Positions 14,370-27,600 of a stretch of DNA of 64,000 bases are shown here, piece after piece. The position numbers and the translations under genes were made by a program. Source of the DNA: Vanilla planifolia (taxonomy: Eukaryota > Streptophyta > Magnoliopsida > Asparagales > Orchidaceae); NCBI GenBank assembly GCA_023846275.1, contig JAIUJO010000142.1:399106-463105 (forward strand), written 5' to 3'. How positions within the stretch are numbered: position 1 is the first letter of the stretch; every line of letters starts with the position of its first letter. Under the pieces are notes generated by a model. The model saw only the letters and a list, made by a program, of their open reading frames with translations. It searched no databases and had not been told where the DNA came from.

Positions 14370-14800
14370 CTTGTAGGCTACCACTCTTTTGTGGTGATTT
14401 TTACCTCTATTGAAGGACCAAGGTATGTAGTTATTTAAAACACATTAATAGAGAAATATAACAAGAAATAAAAATTCCTTTTATTTTCCCTCTAATAAAA
14501 TCTCACAAGATATTTTTTAATGCAAAATTTATGAAAATTATACTTTGAATACTACTTTACATAATTGTATTATGAGTTTTAAAATAGCTTCTAAAATTTG
14601 CAATGAGTTAGTGTTGATTTATGAAGGATCATTTGAGACGAATGAAATATAAAAATACAAAAAAAAGAAGAGATTGAAAATAGTGTTGAATGAGTGAAAA
14701 GTGAGTATCAGAACTGGAATTGAAGAAGACAATGAAGGACTCCTTTGCTTTACAGTTAGCCAAGAAAAAGACGAGGGTATATCTTGAAGTAAGGAGAACA
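14370..14800 (+). pseudogene. gag remnant of a Ty1/copia retrotransposon
   Basis: A broken reading frame that resembles the start of plant copia gag polyproteins. Near 14373 it reads G-R-L-P-L-F-C-G-D-F-Y-L-Y, close to the usual RPPLF.G.NY.YWK opening. Near 14601-14640 it reads N-E-L-V-L-I-Y-E-G-S-F-E, matching the W..L...YEGT... segment, and near 14738-14776 it reads S-F-A-L-Q-L-A-K-K-K, like the tail of the UBN2-type domain before the zinc knuckle. Much of the gag middle is absent and stops are frequent, so the piece cannot encode a capsid. The right arm carries the partner on the minus strand at 61880-62360 with independent damage. Assignment rests on motif order and on the preceding LTR end and primer site. 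Confidence 0.6.
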
Positions 14801-16289
14801 ATTACTACAAAAAAATAGGTTAAATAATAACCTTATGTTAACAAAAGTTATGAAAAGTTTAATAAAAAACAAAAGAATTCAATGTAAGAATATAATGAAT
14901 ATCTTATTCATTATTAAAAAAATTCAGAGAAAAGGTCGACTTGTATTTTGAGAATATGGAAAGGCCCATGATTTAAAACAAAACATTAATAAGGATCCAT
15001 CATTGGTTAAGGAATCGAGCAATTTTAAATGCTAATACTCTACATAATCATTTTAAAAAAGGCAAATTAGTAGAGAAAATACATCACATGGATGTAAGAA
15101 TGAAGCTAATATTTATTTAAAATTTCCAACTTTTGCACTGAGAGTAAATTAGCTAGCAAGATAGTTATACACAAATATATTGCACCAAAAATAGCTTGGG
15201 TTCTGATATCTAATAATTGAAATCAAGTATTATGTACTTAAACACTGATTAATAAATTTTAACTAAAAAAATTAATATGAACATAAATAAAGATTTAATA
15301 AGATTTGAGGAATGATATGTAAGATATTAAAATAAAATAAATAGAGAAATATGATGTAATTTAAGAAAATCTTAAAACTTTAAACTATTTAGGATCATCA
15401 TAAAGATAAACTTAAATGTGAAATTTTGATGTGTTGTAGAATTGATTTTTGTCGTTAAGGTGGAAACTAATGTGTGAATCCCATAAAAGGTAGTTTTTTA
15501 AATAATTGTTTCTAATAAGAATTGTTCTTATTTTTCAAATATGTTTTATAAAAAAAATTTTATGTTAGTTGAAAACTTGAATTTATAAATTTATAAATTT
15601 ATTAATTTATAATTTTTTATTAACAAAAAATAAATATAAAAATTGGAATGGTGCTAAAAAAGTTTTAGAATGTTCCGTTCGAATTAGAACCGATGTCCTC
15701 TTTTAATCGAGGTTGAGAAAAACTATACTTGTAAAAGAGTTATAACTTGAGATTTTTTCTTACGATTCACCTCAATGCTAGTTAAGTTTTTTTCCTATGA
15801 GTCACATGCAACTTAGTAGCTCAGGGATAGACTATAAACCAGGCTTTCCCTAGCTCAAGCACAACTTAGTTTTTTATTGGGATCAAATGGAACTTAGGCT
15901 TTCGCAAATACTTGGACACTCAACCTAAAATAAAATACAAATAGAAAAAAAGGAAATTTTTGATAAAAACTAAAAAAAATTTGTATACCTATTTATGAAT
16001 ATTAAAATAACAAAAAAACTCAAAATTATAAAAGGAATTGAAAAAATAAAAGCTTAGAAGGCTTTGGCTTACCTTAAAAAATTTAAAATTTGAAGTTGTA
16101 GTGCATAGGCACTGCTAGGAGAAATTTATATAAGTAGAATATTATATAACCCTTCCTTGAGATGTTAAAGTCTTATTCACATTCAATAGTCATTGTATTT
16201 GTAAAAATTAGGTATTTATATAACTAGTTTGCTCATAACCATTAACAAATCAAGAAAAAGTTGTTTGAAAAGCTGTTAGCAAACATCCT
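14801..16289. other. left-arm DNA without recognisable gene
   Basis: Shared in inverted form with about 60450-61880. The best-kept block is 15731-15775 against 60921-60970. It may be the rest of the copia internal region, but no protein motif survives that I can defend. Confidence 0.5.
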
Positions 16290-17110
16290 AAAATGCATTA
16301 ACAAATGGCTCAAAATTCTAAAATTCCTACTTCATTGACATATATAATGACAAATTATTTAGCCATAGGTAAGATTAGCTCAAGGATGATCACAACCGTC
16401 CAATCAAACATTGTAAAGGTGGATGAGCTTCTAGCAGTTGGGTTAAGCTGGATTTGATTTAGGCCATTCCATCAAGTCAGATGAGATCTGGATCGTTTGA
16501 TTTATAAACAACAAAATTGATAATGATTTCAGCCAGAGTTTTCAAAATGGATTATTGAAAGCCATACGATTCAAGAATATAATTTTCACAAGAAAAGTTA
16601 TCTAATGAAGTCAGATGAGTTCACAACCATTGGATGTTGAGCAAGGATCACTTGCTTATAGTGCATGATGTTGTTAACCAGTAATCAGCTAATCAAATTA
16701 AGTGTTGTATTAATTAAGATCATTATTTAAAAGGAGATGTGATCTCCTCTGTGCCAATGAAAAAATGAGCGATTGAATGGCAAAAGGCACTCTCAATTTT
16801 AGAAGCAAAGCATAGTCCCACATTGCGTTGCACGAAAATGATGTGCTCTTTATAAGCATTTGCATGATGGTCTTTTTTAAGCCAAAATGGGGTTGGATCC
16901 CCAGTTGTGTGTATGCGAGTTAGTCACTCAATTAACTTATATGGTTACAAAATTACATGTCAATTTTGGGTCTTACGTAGCCCAACAAGATTGCGGACTA
17001 TAGTAGAATGCCATAACCCAATTTTCTACGAGTCGCAGGTCCCAGCACTTGCTAATGCCCACTTTAGCTTAAGGTCTAGCCAAGAGCTTTGTATTTTGGC
17101 ATAACTAAGA
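16290..17110 (+). repeat. dispersed repeat carrying a snRNA-type promoter motif
   Basis: A block that is richer in GC than its surroundings, present once in each arm (right copy about 59640-60440, minus strand). Related but shorter segments recur at 23200-23440, 25320-25500 and, reversed, 21040-21260. They share a sequence order of GAGAT.AGAATCATTTGATCAC, then CACTCCCATAATTTTCAAT, then a TAGTCCCACATTG-like motif. The open frame at 16907-17104 is not kept in the right-arm copy and is not credible as a gene. The block is probably part of an old LTR or other transposon end. Confidence 0.55.
16814..16857 (+). promoter_or_regulatory. USE-like box plus TATA box
   Basis: AGTCCCACATTG at 16814-16825 closely matches the plant snRNA upstream sequence element (RTCCCACATCG), and TTTATAAGC follows at 16849-16857, leaving about 25 bases between the elements. 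In plant snRNA genes the shorter of the two known spacings is the Pol III type. No U1, U2, U4, U5 or U6 body follows, so this is promoter-like DNA inside a repeat, not a demonstrated RNA gene. Confidence 0.45.
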
Positions 17111-17789
17111 TATAGCTTAATATTATTATTATTTAATTATGAAAAATTTTAAAAAAATATTTTTTCATTTAATTATGGTTTAACAGTCAACATAATATAA
17201 AATTTGAGAAAAATATAAGAGTATTGCTTAACCAAAAAAATAATTATTACAAATGACAACATGGGCTTAAGCTCAGCTCAAGAACTTTGCATTCTCACAC
17301 AACTAAGATGTAGCTTAAATCTTATATTATTTAATTATGAAAAATTTAATAGAATAATCTTTTTATTTAATTAAGGTTTAACAATTAACTTAACATAGAA
17401 TTTAACAAAAATATATGAACATGATTTAACAAAAGAAAAAATTATTAAAAGAAGAATCATATTTCTTAAATTAATGAAAAATTTATCTAAGATTTAAAAT
17501 ACTAAAAACTTTGAGAAATAAAAAAAATCAAATCCTATCCATTTGCTAAATATAGAAGATGCTTGAATAATTTCGATGCGTAAATATGATGTAAAATTAA
17601 TATGAAAAAAGTTTGTGCTAAAAACAATAAACTAATATTTTATTTCTTAGCAAAAATATTCTTATCAAAACTGATGCACATATATTTAGTTCTTGATGCA
17701 TACTAAACACTCCAAGATACTTTGAAGACTGCTAGTTCACCATTTTAAAAATTGCATGACTTGTTCTTTACAGGTAAACCTATTTCACA
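17111..17789. other. left-arm DNA, no gene seen
   Basis: AT-rich, with a second worn copy of the motif CTCAAGA.CTTTGCATT near 17280. The block 17700-17740 is a well-kept inverted match to 58991-59032. No coding signal. Confidence 0.5.
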
Positions 17790-19825
17790 GTAATTAAGTA
17801 CGTTAGAATAAAATACTGAATATTTAAAGGTTGATTCATCAAACAAAAGAGTAACCTAACCATCATAATAATTAATATTTTTTAGAAATTTTTAATTTAT
17901 CATAATACAATATAATTTAAATAAATTTTCTTGGTAACTTTTGCAAAAAAATAAATTAAATTAAGTTTAAAACAATTATGTGAGTTGGACTATTCAATAT
18001 AATGTAATTGGACTAAAGTTGTTTTCTTAAAATAATAAACAACTTGAAAAATTTCTTAAAAATTTCACAAAATTTTAGATATATTAATAACTTACAAAAC
18101 TTAGATTAAGTCACTTTAAGCAGTAAAAAAAAGTAAAAAAGAATAAGAATTGAAATAATTTGAAAAATCTCATTAATTCAACATCCACAACAAATCTCAT
18201 TAATTCAACATGCAGTTTTTTCGAAAAAGTAGTCTTAATTTGTTCTAATAGAGTGACTCATGTGCAACATCTCTTTTAGCTATTTTATGCCTTTAGAATA
18301 TTTTATTTAAATAATAATTTCTCCACTAAAAAAATAAAGTGCATATAGAATGCAACAATGCTTATTTTTCTTATTTAATAAATTCTTTTAACTATTAGAA
18401 AAACTCTATAAATAGGAGAAGTTTTGAACAAAATGGACTGACGGATGTTTATGCCAGAATATTTTAAGCCGTTATTAGCCCATGAAAATTGTCACTATTA
18501 CAGCTGCTTTCTTTAGTCATCAAACCCTCAATCACAACTTTCTTCACAAGTCAGTCAAGTTATTAATTTTCTTTAATCCTAATTGCTTTAATTATAATAG
18601 TTGTGCCACTTTAATCATTTTATTAGTCATAGGACATTAGTTGCGTTGATTTTAATTTAATGTCACCAAATGTTTTTCCTCTATTATCATTTTATTCTAT
18701 TGCAAAGCTATCACAACTTGTTTCTTTTATGAGGGTTTACCTTGTACTACTTTTTTCAAATGTTTTTTTAAAGATTTTTCCTACATTGTGTCAAGGTTTT
18801 TTAAGTAGAATTGCCTAAATATCATTGTTCAACATTTCAGGTCTTATTGATTTTCCTATTTCATGTTTTTTTTAAATTATTATTATTAAAAGAAAAAGTA
18901 ACAATTTAAAATTAAATTTAAAATTTTTATAAAATAATTTTTAAGAAATTAGCTTAAATACTTTTGTGAGAAACTTAAAAATTAGTTTTTCTTCGGAAAT
19001 ATTTAAATGAATGCTTTAATATATTTTTTAATTAACATAGGCGTGTCTTAAAAGTCAGTATTTTAAAATATTAAATTTATTTTAAAAAATAACTTTATTT
19101 TAAAATATTTTGTTTTTTTCATAATAAATTTTAAAAAATATCAAAAACTTTGTATAAATAAAAAATAATATGAAAATAATTTTTAGGTGATTTTGCTTAA
19201 AATGGAGCCATTATCTACCCCTAACAAGATATAATAAAAACCAATATAACTAATATAACTCTTTTACCAAATGATAGGAATGTTAAAACTTTACAATAAC
19301 AAAATAATAGAAATTGACTACTATAGCCTCACAAACTAACAAACTTGAAGAAACATAAAATAATGTAGTAACAAAAAATAAAAATTAAAACAAACAAAAA
19401 CTTATAATTAACAATGTTGAATGACGTATAAGCATTTTAAATGAATTAATTATAAAAAATTAAGAACGTAATTCATTTGAGAAGAAAGTAAAGACTACAA
19501 GTTTGATATGTGAAGAAAAAAGCATTAGGAAGGATGATGAGCACTGAATACTAATGGCTTAAATGTCATTACTTGAAAATGTTTCTTTAAATTTGTAAAA
19601 AATTCATCAATCAATTTTATTTCGAAATTAACTTATTCATAAACATTTTTATAATTACTATAAACACTTACCAAATCGATCAATTTATCTTTATGGATAA
19701 ATTATGAAAATCCTAATATCTTGAAAATGGCTAAAAGAGCCATTACTAAAGAATCGCTTGATCTAAAGGCTTCTAGAACAATTAATCATGAAAAAAACAT
19801 GATTAGATGGCTTGGACTAAACAAG
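17790..19825 (+). repeat. first copy of a duplicated LTR-bearing block
   Basis: Two parts in order: A1 (17790-18190) matching A2 (19850-20270), and D1 (18215-19825) matching D2 (21355-23065). D1 contains an LTR-like body with a TATA box and then a segment that includes CTACCCCTAACAAGATATAA and AATATAACTCTTTTACC, both recognisable in D2. The right arm has only one A copy (58570-58960) and one D copy (about 49400-51000), so the extra block belongs to the left arm alone, or was lost from the right. Confidence 0.7.
18406..18414 (+). promoter_or_regulatory. TATA box of LTR-like segment D1
   Basis: CTATAAATA, preceded by ACTATTAGAAAAA. The same setting occurs at 21553-21561 and, reversed, at 50491-50499. 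Conservation across the copies supports a promoter of an old copia-type LTR. Confidence 0.55.
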
Positions 19826-20509
19826 AATTATGCGATCTTTGCACGTAAACTTGTTTCACAATAAATAAGCATGTTAGAATAAAATACTAAGCATTTTAAG
19901 CTTGATTCATCAAATAGAAGAGGAACCCAACAATCACAATATTTAACCTTTTTTACAAATTTTGAATCATCCATAAAACAATATATCTTAAATAATTTGT
20001 TTTAGTATTTTCTACAGAAAATAAACTAAACCAATTTGAAAAGAGTTATGTGAGGTAGACTATTCTATAATATGTAATTGGAGTGAAATTGTTTTCTTAA
20101 AATAATAAACTACTTCAATAATTTTTTAAAAGTTTCATAAAAGTTTAGTGTTATTAACAATTTACAAGATTTAGATTTAGTCACTTTAAGAAATAACAAA
20201 AAGCAAACATGAATAGAAATAGAGATAATTTGATTAAAATAATCATAAAATAAGGGAGACCATTACTCAAGCAATTACATACCTGTAAGGGGTGTTTATC
20301 ATTAACTATTTGCATATTCCTTTTATAAATAATTTTTTTTTATCAATTTTACTAAAGATTTTATTGTCATCAAAATAGAATGATTATTGTGCTATTGACC
20401 TCTTGAAACATTGTTTTGTTTTTTGATAACAAACTCTAATTAGTTCAAATAAATTTTTTAAAGTTAAGTTTTAAATTTTAGATACACAATGTTCGTAGTA
20501 ATAGAAAGG

Positions 20510-20530
20510 CTTTAAGAAGGTAGCATAAGG
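20510..20530. other. empty site matching the LINE insertion point
   Basis: CTTTAAGAAGGTAGCATAAG corresponds to the sequence flanking the LINE in the right arm, reverse-complemented (51543-51562 and 58293-58307). Homology continues on both sides: 20440-20510 with 58310-58400 and 20530-20700 with 51350-51540. No LINE is present here. Confidence 0.65.
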
Positions 20531-21552
20531 AAAACCATTTGAGTTGGAGTAACAAACTATCAAAAGATATAGTTTATATTAAATTTAGGTAGTTTAATTT
20601 TACTTTGATTAAAATGTCAAGCTTTATTGAAATATGTATCAAAAGACACAAAAGTTATATTTTATCAAAACAATATTCTAAAAAACATTTGGTCTTGAAA
20701 AAATTAATTCTTCTTACTTTGTTATGTTGAATTAATTTTATTGTTTTAATATATCTTACAATTTATTCAATGAATTTTTGAAAATGTACATTATATTTAT
20801 AATAATTAAATTAAAAAGGTAATTCTAATTAAAACAATACTTATTATTAATAAAAGAACCAAAAGTCTTTACAACGCCTGAAACATGCTGGCTATCATTA
20901 AGAGGTATGGAATGCAAGTCCCAATACTCGTCGGTCAGTTGTGATATCAAGTACAACTATGAACATATTTTTTAGGGTCTTAGAATGTGTTAATACTCTC
21001 ATATTTATATATACAATTTTTATGTAATCACTAACTGCTCGAATAATGACATTTTGGGCAAGTCATCAACCCCAAATAAGTTGACATTGAGGAACATGTA
21101 AGATTTATATACAAAACATCTTTATTCATTTCATAATATGGGACTAAAACAATGCCTTGTTTTTGCATAGCAAGCTTCCAAATTACGAGACTAACTAGAA
21201 CCTTCTAATCTCACAATTTCATGAGCAAACGATGACCTTAATCTCCCCCATCTCTTTATAAATCCTAATAAAACTAGGCATCATACTAAGATAGATTTAA
21301 ATGTTTTGATCAAATTCTATTTCTAAACATCCTTCTCAAATCTCGTTCGTCCATTATGTAGTTTTTCTAAGCAAATAGTCTCAGTTTGTTCTAATGGAGT
21401 GACTCATTTGCAACATCTCTTTTAGCTTTTTTTAAGCCTTTAGGTTATTTTATTTAAATAATAATTTTTCAACTAAAAAAGTAAAAAAAATATAGGATAC
21501 AATAATGCTTATTTTCCTTATTTAATAAATGCTTTTAACTATTTGAAAAAGT

Positions 21553-21561
21553 CTATAAATA
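21553..21561 (+). promoter_or_regulatory. TATA box of LTR-like segment D2
   Basis: CTATAAATA in the same setting as 18406-18414 and as the right-arm copy at 50491-50499. Confidence 0.55.
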
Positions 21562-23065
21562 AGACAAATTTTGATGAACATGGATAGGTGAATGTTTATG
21601 CAATGTGAAGAAACTTTTTAATCCGTTATCAGCCCATGATAATTGTCACTATTGTAGCTGCATCCATTAGTCATCAGACTCTTAATTACAACTTTCTTCA
21701 CAAGTTAGCTAAGTTATTAATCTTCTTTATTCCAAAATGATTTAATTAAGATAGTTGTACCTCTTTAATCATTTCATTAACCATACAACTTTAGTTATAT
21801 TGACTTTAATTTTATGTCACCAAATGTTTTTCCACTATTATCATTTTATTTTATTGCAAAGTTATCGTAACTTGTTTCTTGAATAAGGTTTTACCTATAA
21901 ACCTTATTGCAAATAATTTTTATAAATTTTTTTCCTATATTTGTGAGGACTAGATGTAGGTTTTTTTAAGTAGAAAAACCTAAACATTTTTATTGTACAT
22001 TTTCGTACTTATTGATTTTTCTTTTTCATGTTTTTTATAAATTTTTATTATTAAAAGAAAAAGTATATATTTAAAAGTTTTAAATAATAATTTTAAGAAA
22101 TTTGTTTAAATAATTTTGTGAGAACTTGAATTTTTATTCTTAAAAATTCATCCGCTTCTTACTTATTTAAACTTCATCATATGTCATTATGAAGTGTTAT
22201 TTAATAAGGGGGGGGGAATGGTTTGGAATAAAAATTAGTTTCTCTTAGAGAATATTTAGAGGAATGCCTTAATATATTTTTCAATAAACATAAGTGTGTC
22301 TTCAACATGTGTTTTAGGAAATATTAAATTTATTTAAAAATATGGTTATTTTCTTTTCATAATAAATGTTTAATAAAATATCAAAAAAATAGTATAAATA
22401 AAAAATGTTCGAAAAAAATCTTTTAGGTGATTCAACTTAAAATGAAGCCTTTATCTACCCCTAACAAGATGTAACAAAAACCAGCATAACTAATATAACT
22501 CTTTTTCCAAATGATAGGTATGTTAAAACCTTACAAAAACAAAACAATAGAAGTTGACTACTACAGCCTTACAACCTAACAAACTTGGAAAAAAAATAAA
22601 ATAATTTTGTAACCAAAAATAAAAATTAATACAAACAAAACTTTTATACTTAAAAATTTTTAATGTTTTATGAGAATTTTCAATGAATTAATTTAAAAAA
22701 TTAATGACTTCACTCATTTGAGAAGAAAGTAAAGATTATCACTTTGATATGTGAAGGAAAAGGCATAAGGATGTGATGATGAGCACTTGGTGCTAATGGC
22801 TTAAATCTCATCACTTGAAATTGCTTTTTCAATTTTGTAGAAATTCATCAATAAATTTTCTTTTGGAATTCACTTGTTTATAAACATTTTTATAATTATT
22901 TTAAACCCTAACCAAATTAAGCAATTAGTCAATGTGGACAATAATTTTGAAAATCCGAAAGTCTTAAAATAATGTCTAAAGGGTCGTTACACAAGAACCA
23001 CACGATCTAAAGGATCCTAGATTTATCGATCATTTAAAAATTTTGATCAGATAGCTTGGACTAAA

Positions 23066-24602
23066 TTCGCACTATTTGTTGTCGACTAGTGGGGCAAAAT
23101 ATAATTTCAAGATTTGGCTTTTATGTTAGGATAAAACACAACGTTTTTTATTATGAAATTACGTTATCAAGCAAGGTATCTAATTAGTTGTTTTGAAAAG
23201 GATAATGAGATTATGATCATTTGATAACATAATTGCATGATTAGATGATAGAATCACTCCAATAATTTTCAATATAGTCCTACAAAAGGGTTGCACATTT
23301 TAGTTCCACAATACATGAATAACGCATTGTTATTGTTTATAAGAATTTTCTTATGCAACATAATGAGTGCATTATTTGGGTTCTGTAACCCTTTGGTTCA
23401 CTCTGAAGTTATGTATTGAACCAAAATTTTTGATGAGTATTGGTGTTATTTTATCAACCTCATAAACCAACTCCTTATATTTAGAAGTTATGCACTAACC
23501 AAGCTCTTTCGATTATTATTAGTAATAAGTTTTTCTTTTTTATTATTTTATTTATATTATTATTTTTAGTAATTAATTATTAATATTGTAATACACTTTT
23601 TGATGTATGTTATTGATATAAAATATCTAATGATAAAATTAAGAATAAAATAATCCTTTACAATGTTGACTTTTGATCGAGATTTTAGAATCTTATTATT
23701 TTTTCTAAAATGATTAATTTAAACAAAATTTAACTTTTGTGCCTTCAAAGAGTGATTTTAACCAAGCTTAACACTCTAAGAAAAATAGGACTATAATATC
23801 TAAAATTAGATTTAAAAAATTTCTCTTATTTATCTGTCATTCCATCCAAAATGATCATCACAAAATTTCACCTTTGCTCTTCTTTCTTTTCAAAGTTTAC
23901 TTGGAATAGAGGTATCATGTATCTAAAATTTAAAATTTATTTAAACAAATTCGTTAGTAATATTTATGGTTTTTTATCATTAAAAAATCATCACAATAAG
24001 AGGTCAACAAATAATCTCTCTTCCTTGATGATAATAAAACTTTTAAAAAAATTCATTAAAACATAAATTATTTATAAAAATAACATTCATAAGAAATAAA
24101 GATAAGCTTCCCAACATGTACAAAATACAAGATTAATGCTGCCCCATAATTTATGCTCATTTTAATTTTTTAATTTCTATTCTCCCAGTCTCTATCATCA
24201 CTCAATGATTGTTAATCCATATCTAATAAATTATTCACAAAGTTACAATTTTTTAAATTATCAACTAACTAATATATTTCTTTGAGTCTACTATGTTCAA
24301 ATTATACCTACATCTAATGATCTTGGACTTGCATAATTTCTTTCAATTAGATTTAAATCTTTCAAGCAATTACAAAAATTTATTATTTAAGCTATCTTGT
24401 GTAATGGATGGCTTAAAATTTGTTACAATAGATAATGGTTATGAAAGATCAAGGTTTAAGACCAATCATAATTTCATCTATAGCTTATTTGTTTGGAACA
24501 TCTTTACTAAAACTTAAAGTTTTAGGATTTTCTTTAAATTTATTTACTTATTTATTTATTTTTTTTTAATTTTTAAAACTTTATCTTTAAAATTCTATTT
24601 GT

Positions 24603-24687
<85 letters not shown>

Positions 24688-27600
24688 TTAGTTAGAATTA
24701 ATTGATAAAAAAATCTAATGTGTGATGAAAGCTTATTGAGAAGTGTTTTAAATAAATCAGTTATAATTAAAGAAAATTGAGAACTTAGCTTATTTGAGAA
24801 TAAATGAGGGATTATTTGTCTGATGATTGAAGCATGTACCATAAGAAAATGTCAATAAGCATCGATAACTAAATGTTTGAATATCATGGCTTGAAAAGTT
24901 TTCATTAGATTTTTTAAAAATCATATCAGTTTATCCTGTTCAAGAATTCTCAAATTTATAAATATTTTTAATTACTAAAAACGCTTGCCAAATTAGCCAA
25001 CTACTGATTAATATTTAAATTAAAAAATAAACCACTTTTTTAATTAATAAATTATAAAAACCCAAAAAACTAAAAGACTCGCTATATGGGAGCCACTCGA
25101 TCAGAAGGCTCTTAGACCATTTGATTATGGAAACTTCTACATTGGATGGATAAGATTTAAATCACTATTTAGAAATTAGGATTTGATTTGATCTATTAAA
25201 TCTAAATCATTATTTGACAAATAGATTTAGCTCTTATGTGTAGATAAAACATGAACTAAGAGATCACAAATGCATGTGATTAGACAAAGCATCTAAATAG
25301 GTGTTTTTAAAATAGGATGAGATTAGAATCATTTGATCACATAGTTGTGTGATTAGATAGCAAAAAACACTCCCATAATTTTCAATACAACGATGTGAGA
25401 TGGATAAAGGTTTTTAGTCTTACATTGAATAAATGATAGATTATTATGAGTTTGTTAAAGCTTTCCTACATTGCACATTTTCAATTTTTTTGTCTAACCT
25501 TATTATGCTCTTGAAGGTAATTATTTTTTTATTATTGACTTATGAATGAATCAAAATTTTTTGATAGGTTTGAGAGTTATTTTGTTGCCATGGTAAACAT
25601 TTTTAGCTGTATTCAAGCACTTTGCTCTAATTAAAATGCACTTTTTGCAACAAGTTTTCGAAATAGAATTTTCGAAGGTATGATAAGAGTAAAATGATTA
25701 TTGGATGGTAAAGATAAGATCAACATTTTAGATTCCAAATACTTTTTTATGATGATTAATAAAGATAAGCCTAAATTTTTGTACCTTATATGAGCGGTTT
25801 CAATCAAGCTTAACATCTAATTAAAGAAAAATTAAAATAACTAAACTTAAAATTAAAATAAATCACTTTGTTAAATTCAAACCATAACTCCTCTTTTTAA
25901 ATTCTCTTATGAACACAAGCATTAGTTTTCTAAAATCTACACATTTTCTTTAACAAACTCATTAGTAATTCTTAGAATTTGTTATCATCAAAAAAAATAC
26001 CATTACTAAGGGTCAACAACATAATGCATTAAACTATCAAATATGCTATGAAATTATCATAAATCTTTTAACTATCATTTAATAGTGATAGTCTCCTTTC
26101 TACAACACATTTGGACCATTCTATCCATTTATGGGACCATTTGGTATTCACTTGAAAATAATGTCTCATCTGCCTCAATGCTTTACCATTTTGAAACTCC
26201 CCTTATGACTAGTGGAAGTATTATTAAGAACATTAAATGTCTTATGTAACATATGTATAGGCTTGGATTATGCTAATTTTTTTAAAAAAATTAAATCCAC
26301 CTTGAAGAGGTCACTAATCTTTCTTCATCAAAAAAACATCATATGATCAATTCATGAAACTTGTTCCTTTTCCTTAAAGGTGTTTTCACAATTATCTAAT
26401 TTATCTCTCTCTTCCAAGCCTTTACAGTATTTTTTCATTTTAGACCCAATTATAATATCTTTGTTATTAGTTGCTTTCCTCTAATAATTCACTTGGTTTG
26501 TTACATAATTTTTATTTTTTTGGATATCCATTGTGACCAAAACCTTATACATACTACTATTTCTTTCACATTTTATTGCAAATGACTTCTATAAGTTTTT
26601 TTTAAAAATTTAACAAAAAAATACTCCAAGTGTTATTTGTGCAAGTAAATAATTCTTATATTTCAAAAATCATTTGGCTCTTTTTTTATTTTCCTTAAAA
26701 ATTCCCTTAGAACCAAATTAATATTATTTTTTGAATGTTTTGGAAAGTTTTTATGACATATCCATTTCAATTTGAAGAAAAAAAAATTATTAAGGGTTCA
26801 TGTTCATTTGTTCTACCATATTTGATTTTTCATCTGCTATTACACCTTTTAAATAATAGTCTTCGTCATATTATTAAAAAATATGCATATGGAAACTTGT
26901 TTTAATCACATTTAAAATAATGTTTCAATGCATTTACATTTATTCAACAAATGTTAAAAAAATCTTAAAGTCTATTTAATATTTTCGATCATTCTCTTCA
27001 AATAAGAATTTAATCACTTGAATTCAAAAAATATTGGGATGCCTCCAAACAAACTCTTCCTCTACTTCCCAAGTATATAATAGGTAGTATAACATTTCCA
27101 TTGTATATTCAACATGGGATGCTCTTCTTTTTTTTCTTGAATTCCTACATTATGAACCCCATTAGCATTTCGTTATGAAATATTCATGGATGTACTGTCA
27201 TGCTACTTTGATCATGTTCATGAATATAAGTAGTATTAGAATCAAATGTTATTAAAGAAAAAAGAAAAAATATTTTATTTTCCCAGGCTAATGATAATGA
27301 CAAAACTATCTTGTAAGTAATGCAACAATTTATTTCAACAATGTATTAGGACTTAAAATTCCTTGTCCTTAAATAACCTCATTTTCCAAACACTATGATG
27401 AATTTTATTGGACTTACCATTACCAATAAATGATTCTCTTCCCAACAATCCACTTTCTATATTTTCTTATCAAAACTTCCATGAAGTAAATCTTTCTTTA
27501 TTAATTCATGCTTTGATTAAGTGGATCATCTTAATAGTTTTTATAATCATATCTATATCAAGAATGGCATTGTTAATTTGTTGATATCAACATAATTATA

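Larger units (their letters stand above)
19850..23065 (+). repeat. second copy of the duplicated block, with intervening segment
   Basis: A2 (19850-20270) and D2 (21355-23065) are the partners of A1 and D1. Between them lies 20271-21354, which D1 lacks; it matches the right arm at about 51540-51010 and 58300-58530, that is, the DNA that was split by the LINE. This copy is therefore the one that corresponds to the right arm. The C-rich complement GGGGGGGG at about 22209 is a small homopolymer oddity. Confidence 0.65.

Noticed and set aside
16858..16960. An snRNA gene after the USE/TATA pair
   Set aside because: The downstream sequence does not resemble U1, U2, U4, U5, U6 or 7SL as I know them, and the right-arm copy is not conserved there.
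16907..17104. 65-codon open frame in a locally GC-rich block
   Set aside because: The inverted partner at about 59650-59850 does not keep the frame, and the block belongs to a dispersed repeat.
24573..24842. 89-codon minus-strand open frame
   Set aside because: About a third of it is the (TA)38 tract; the rest is not kept in the right arm.
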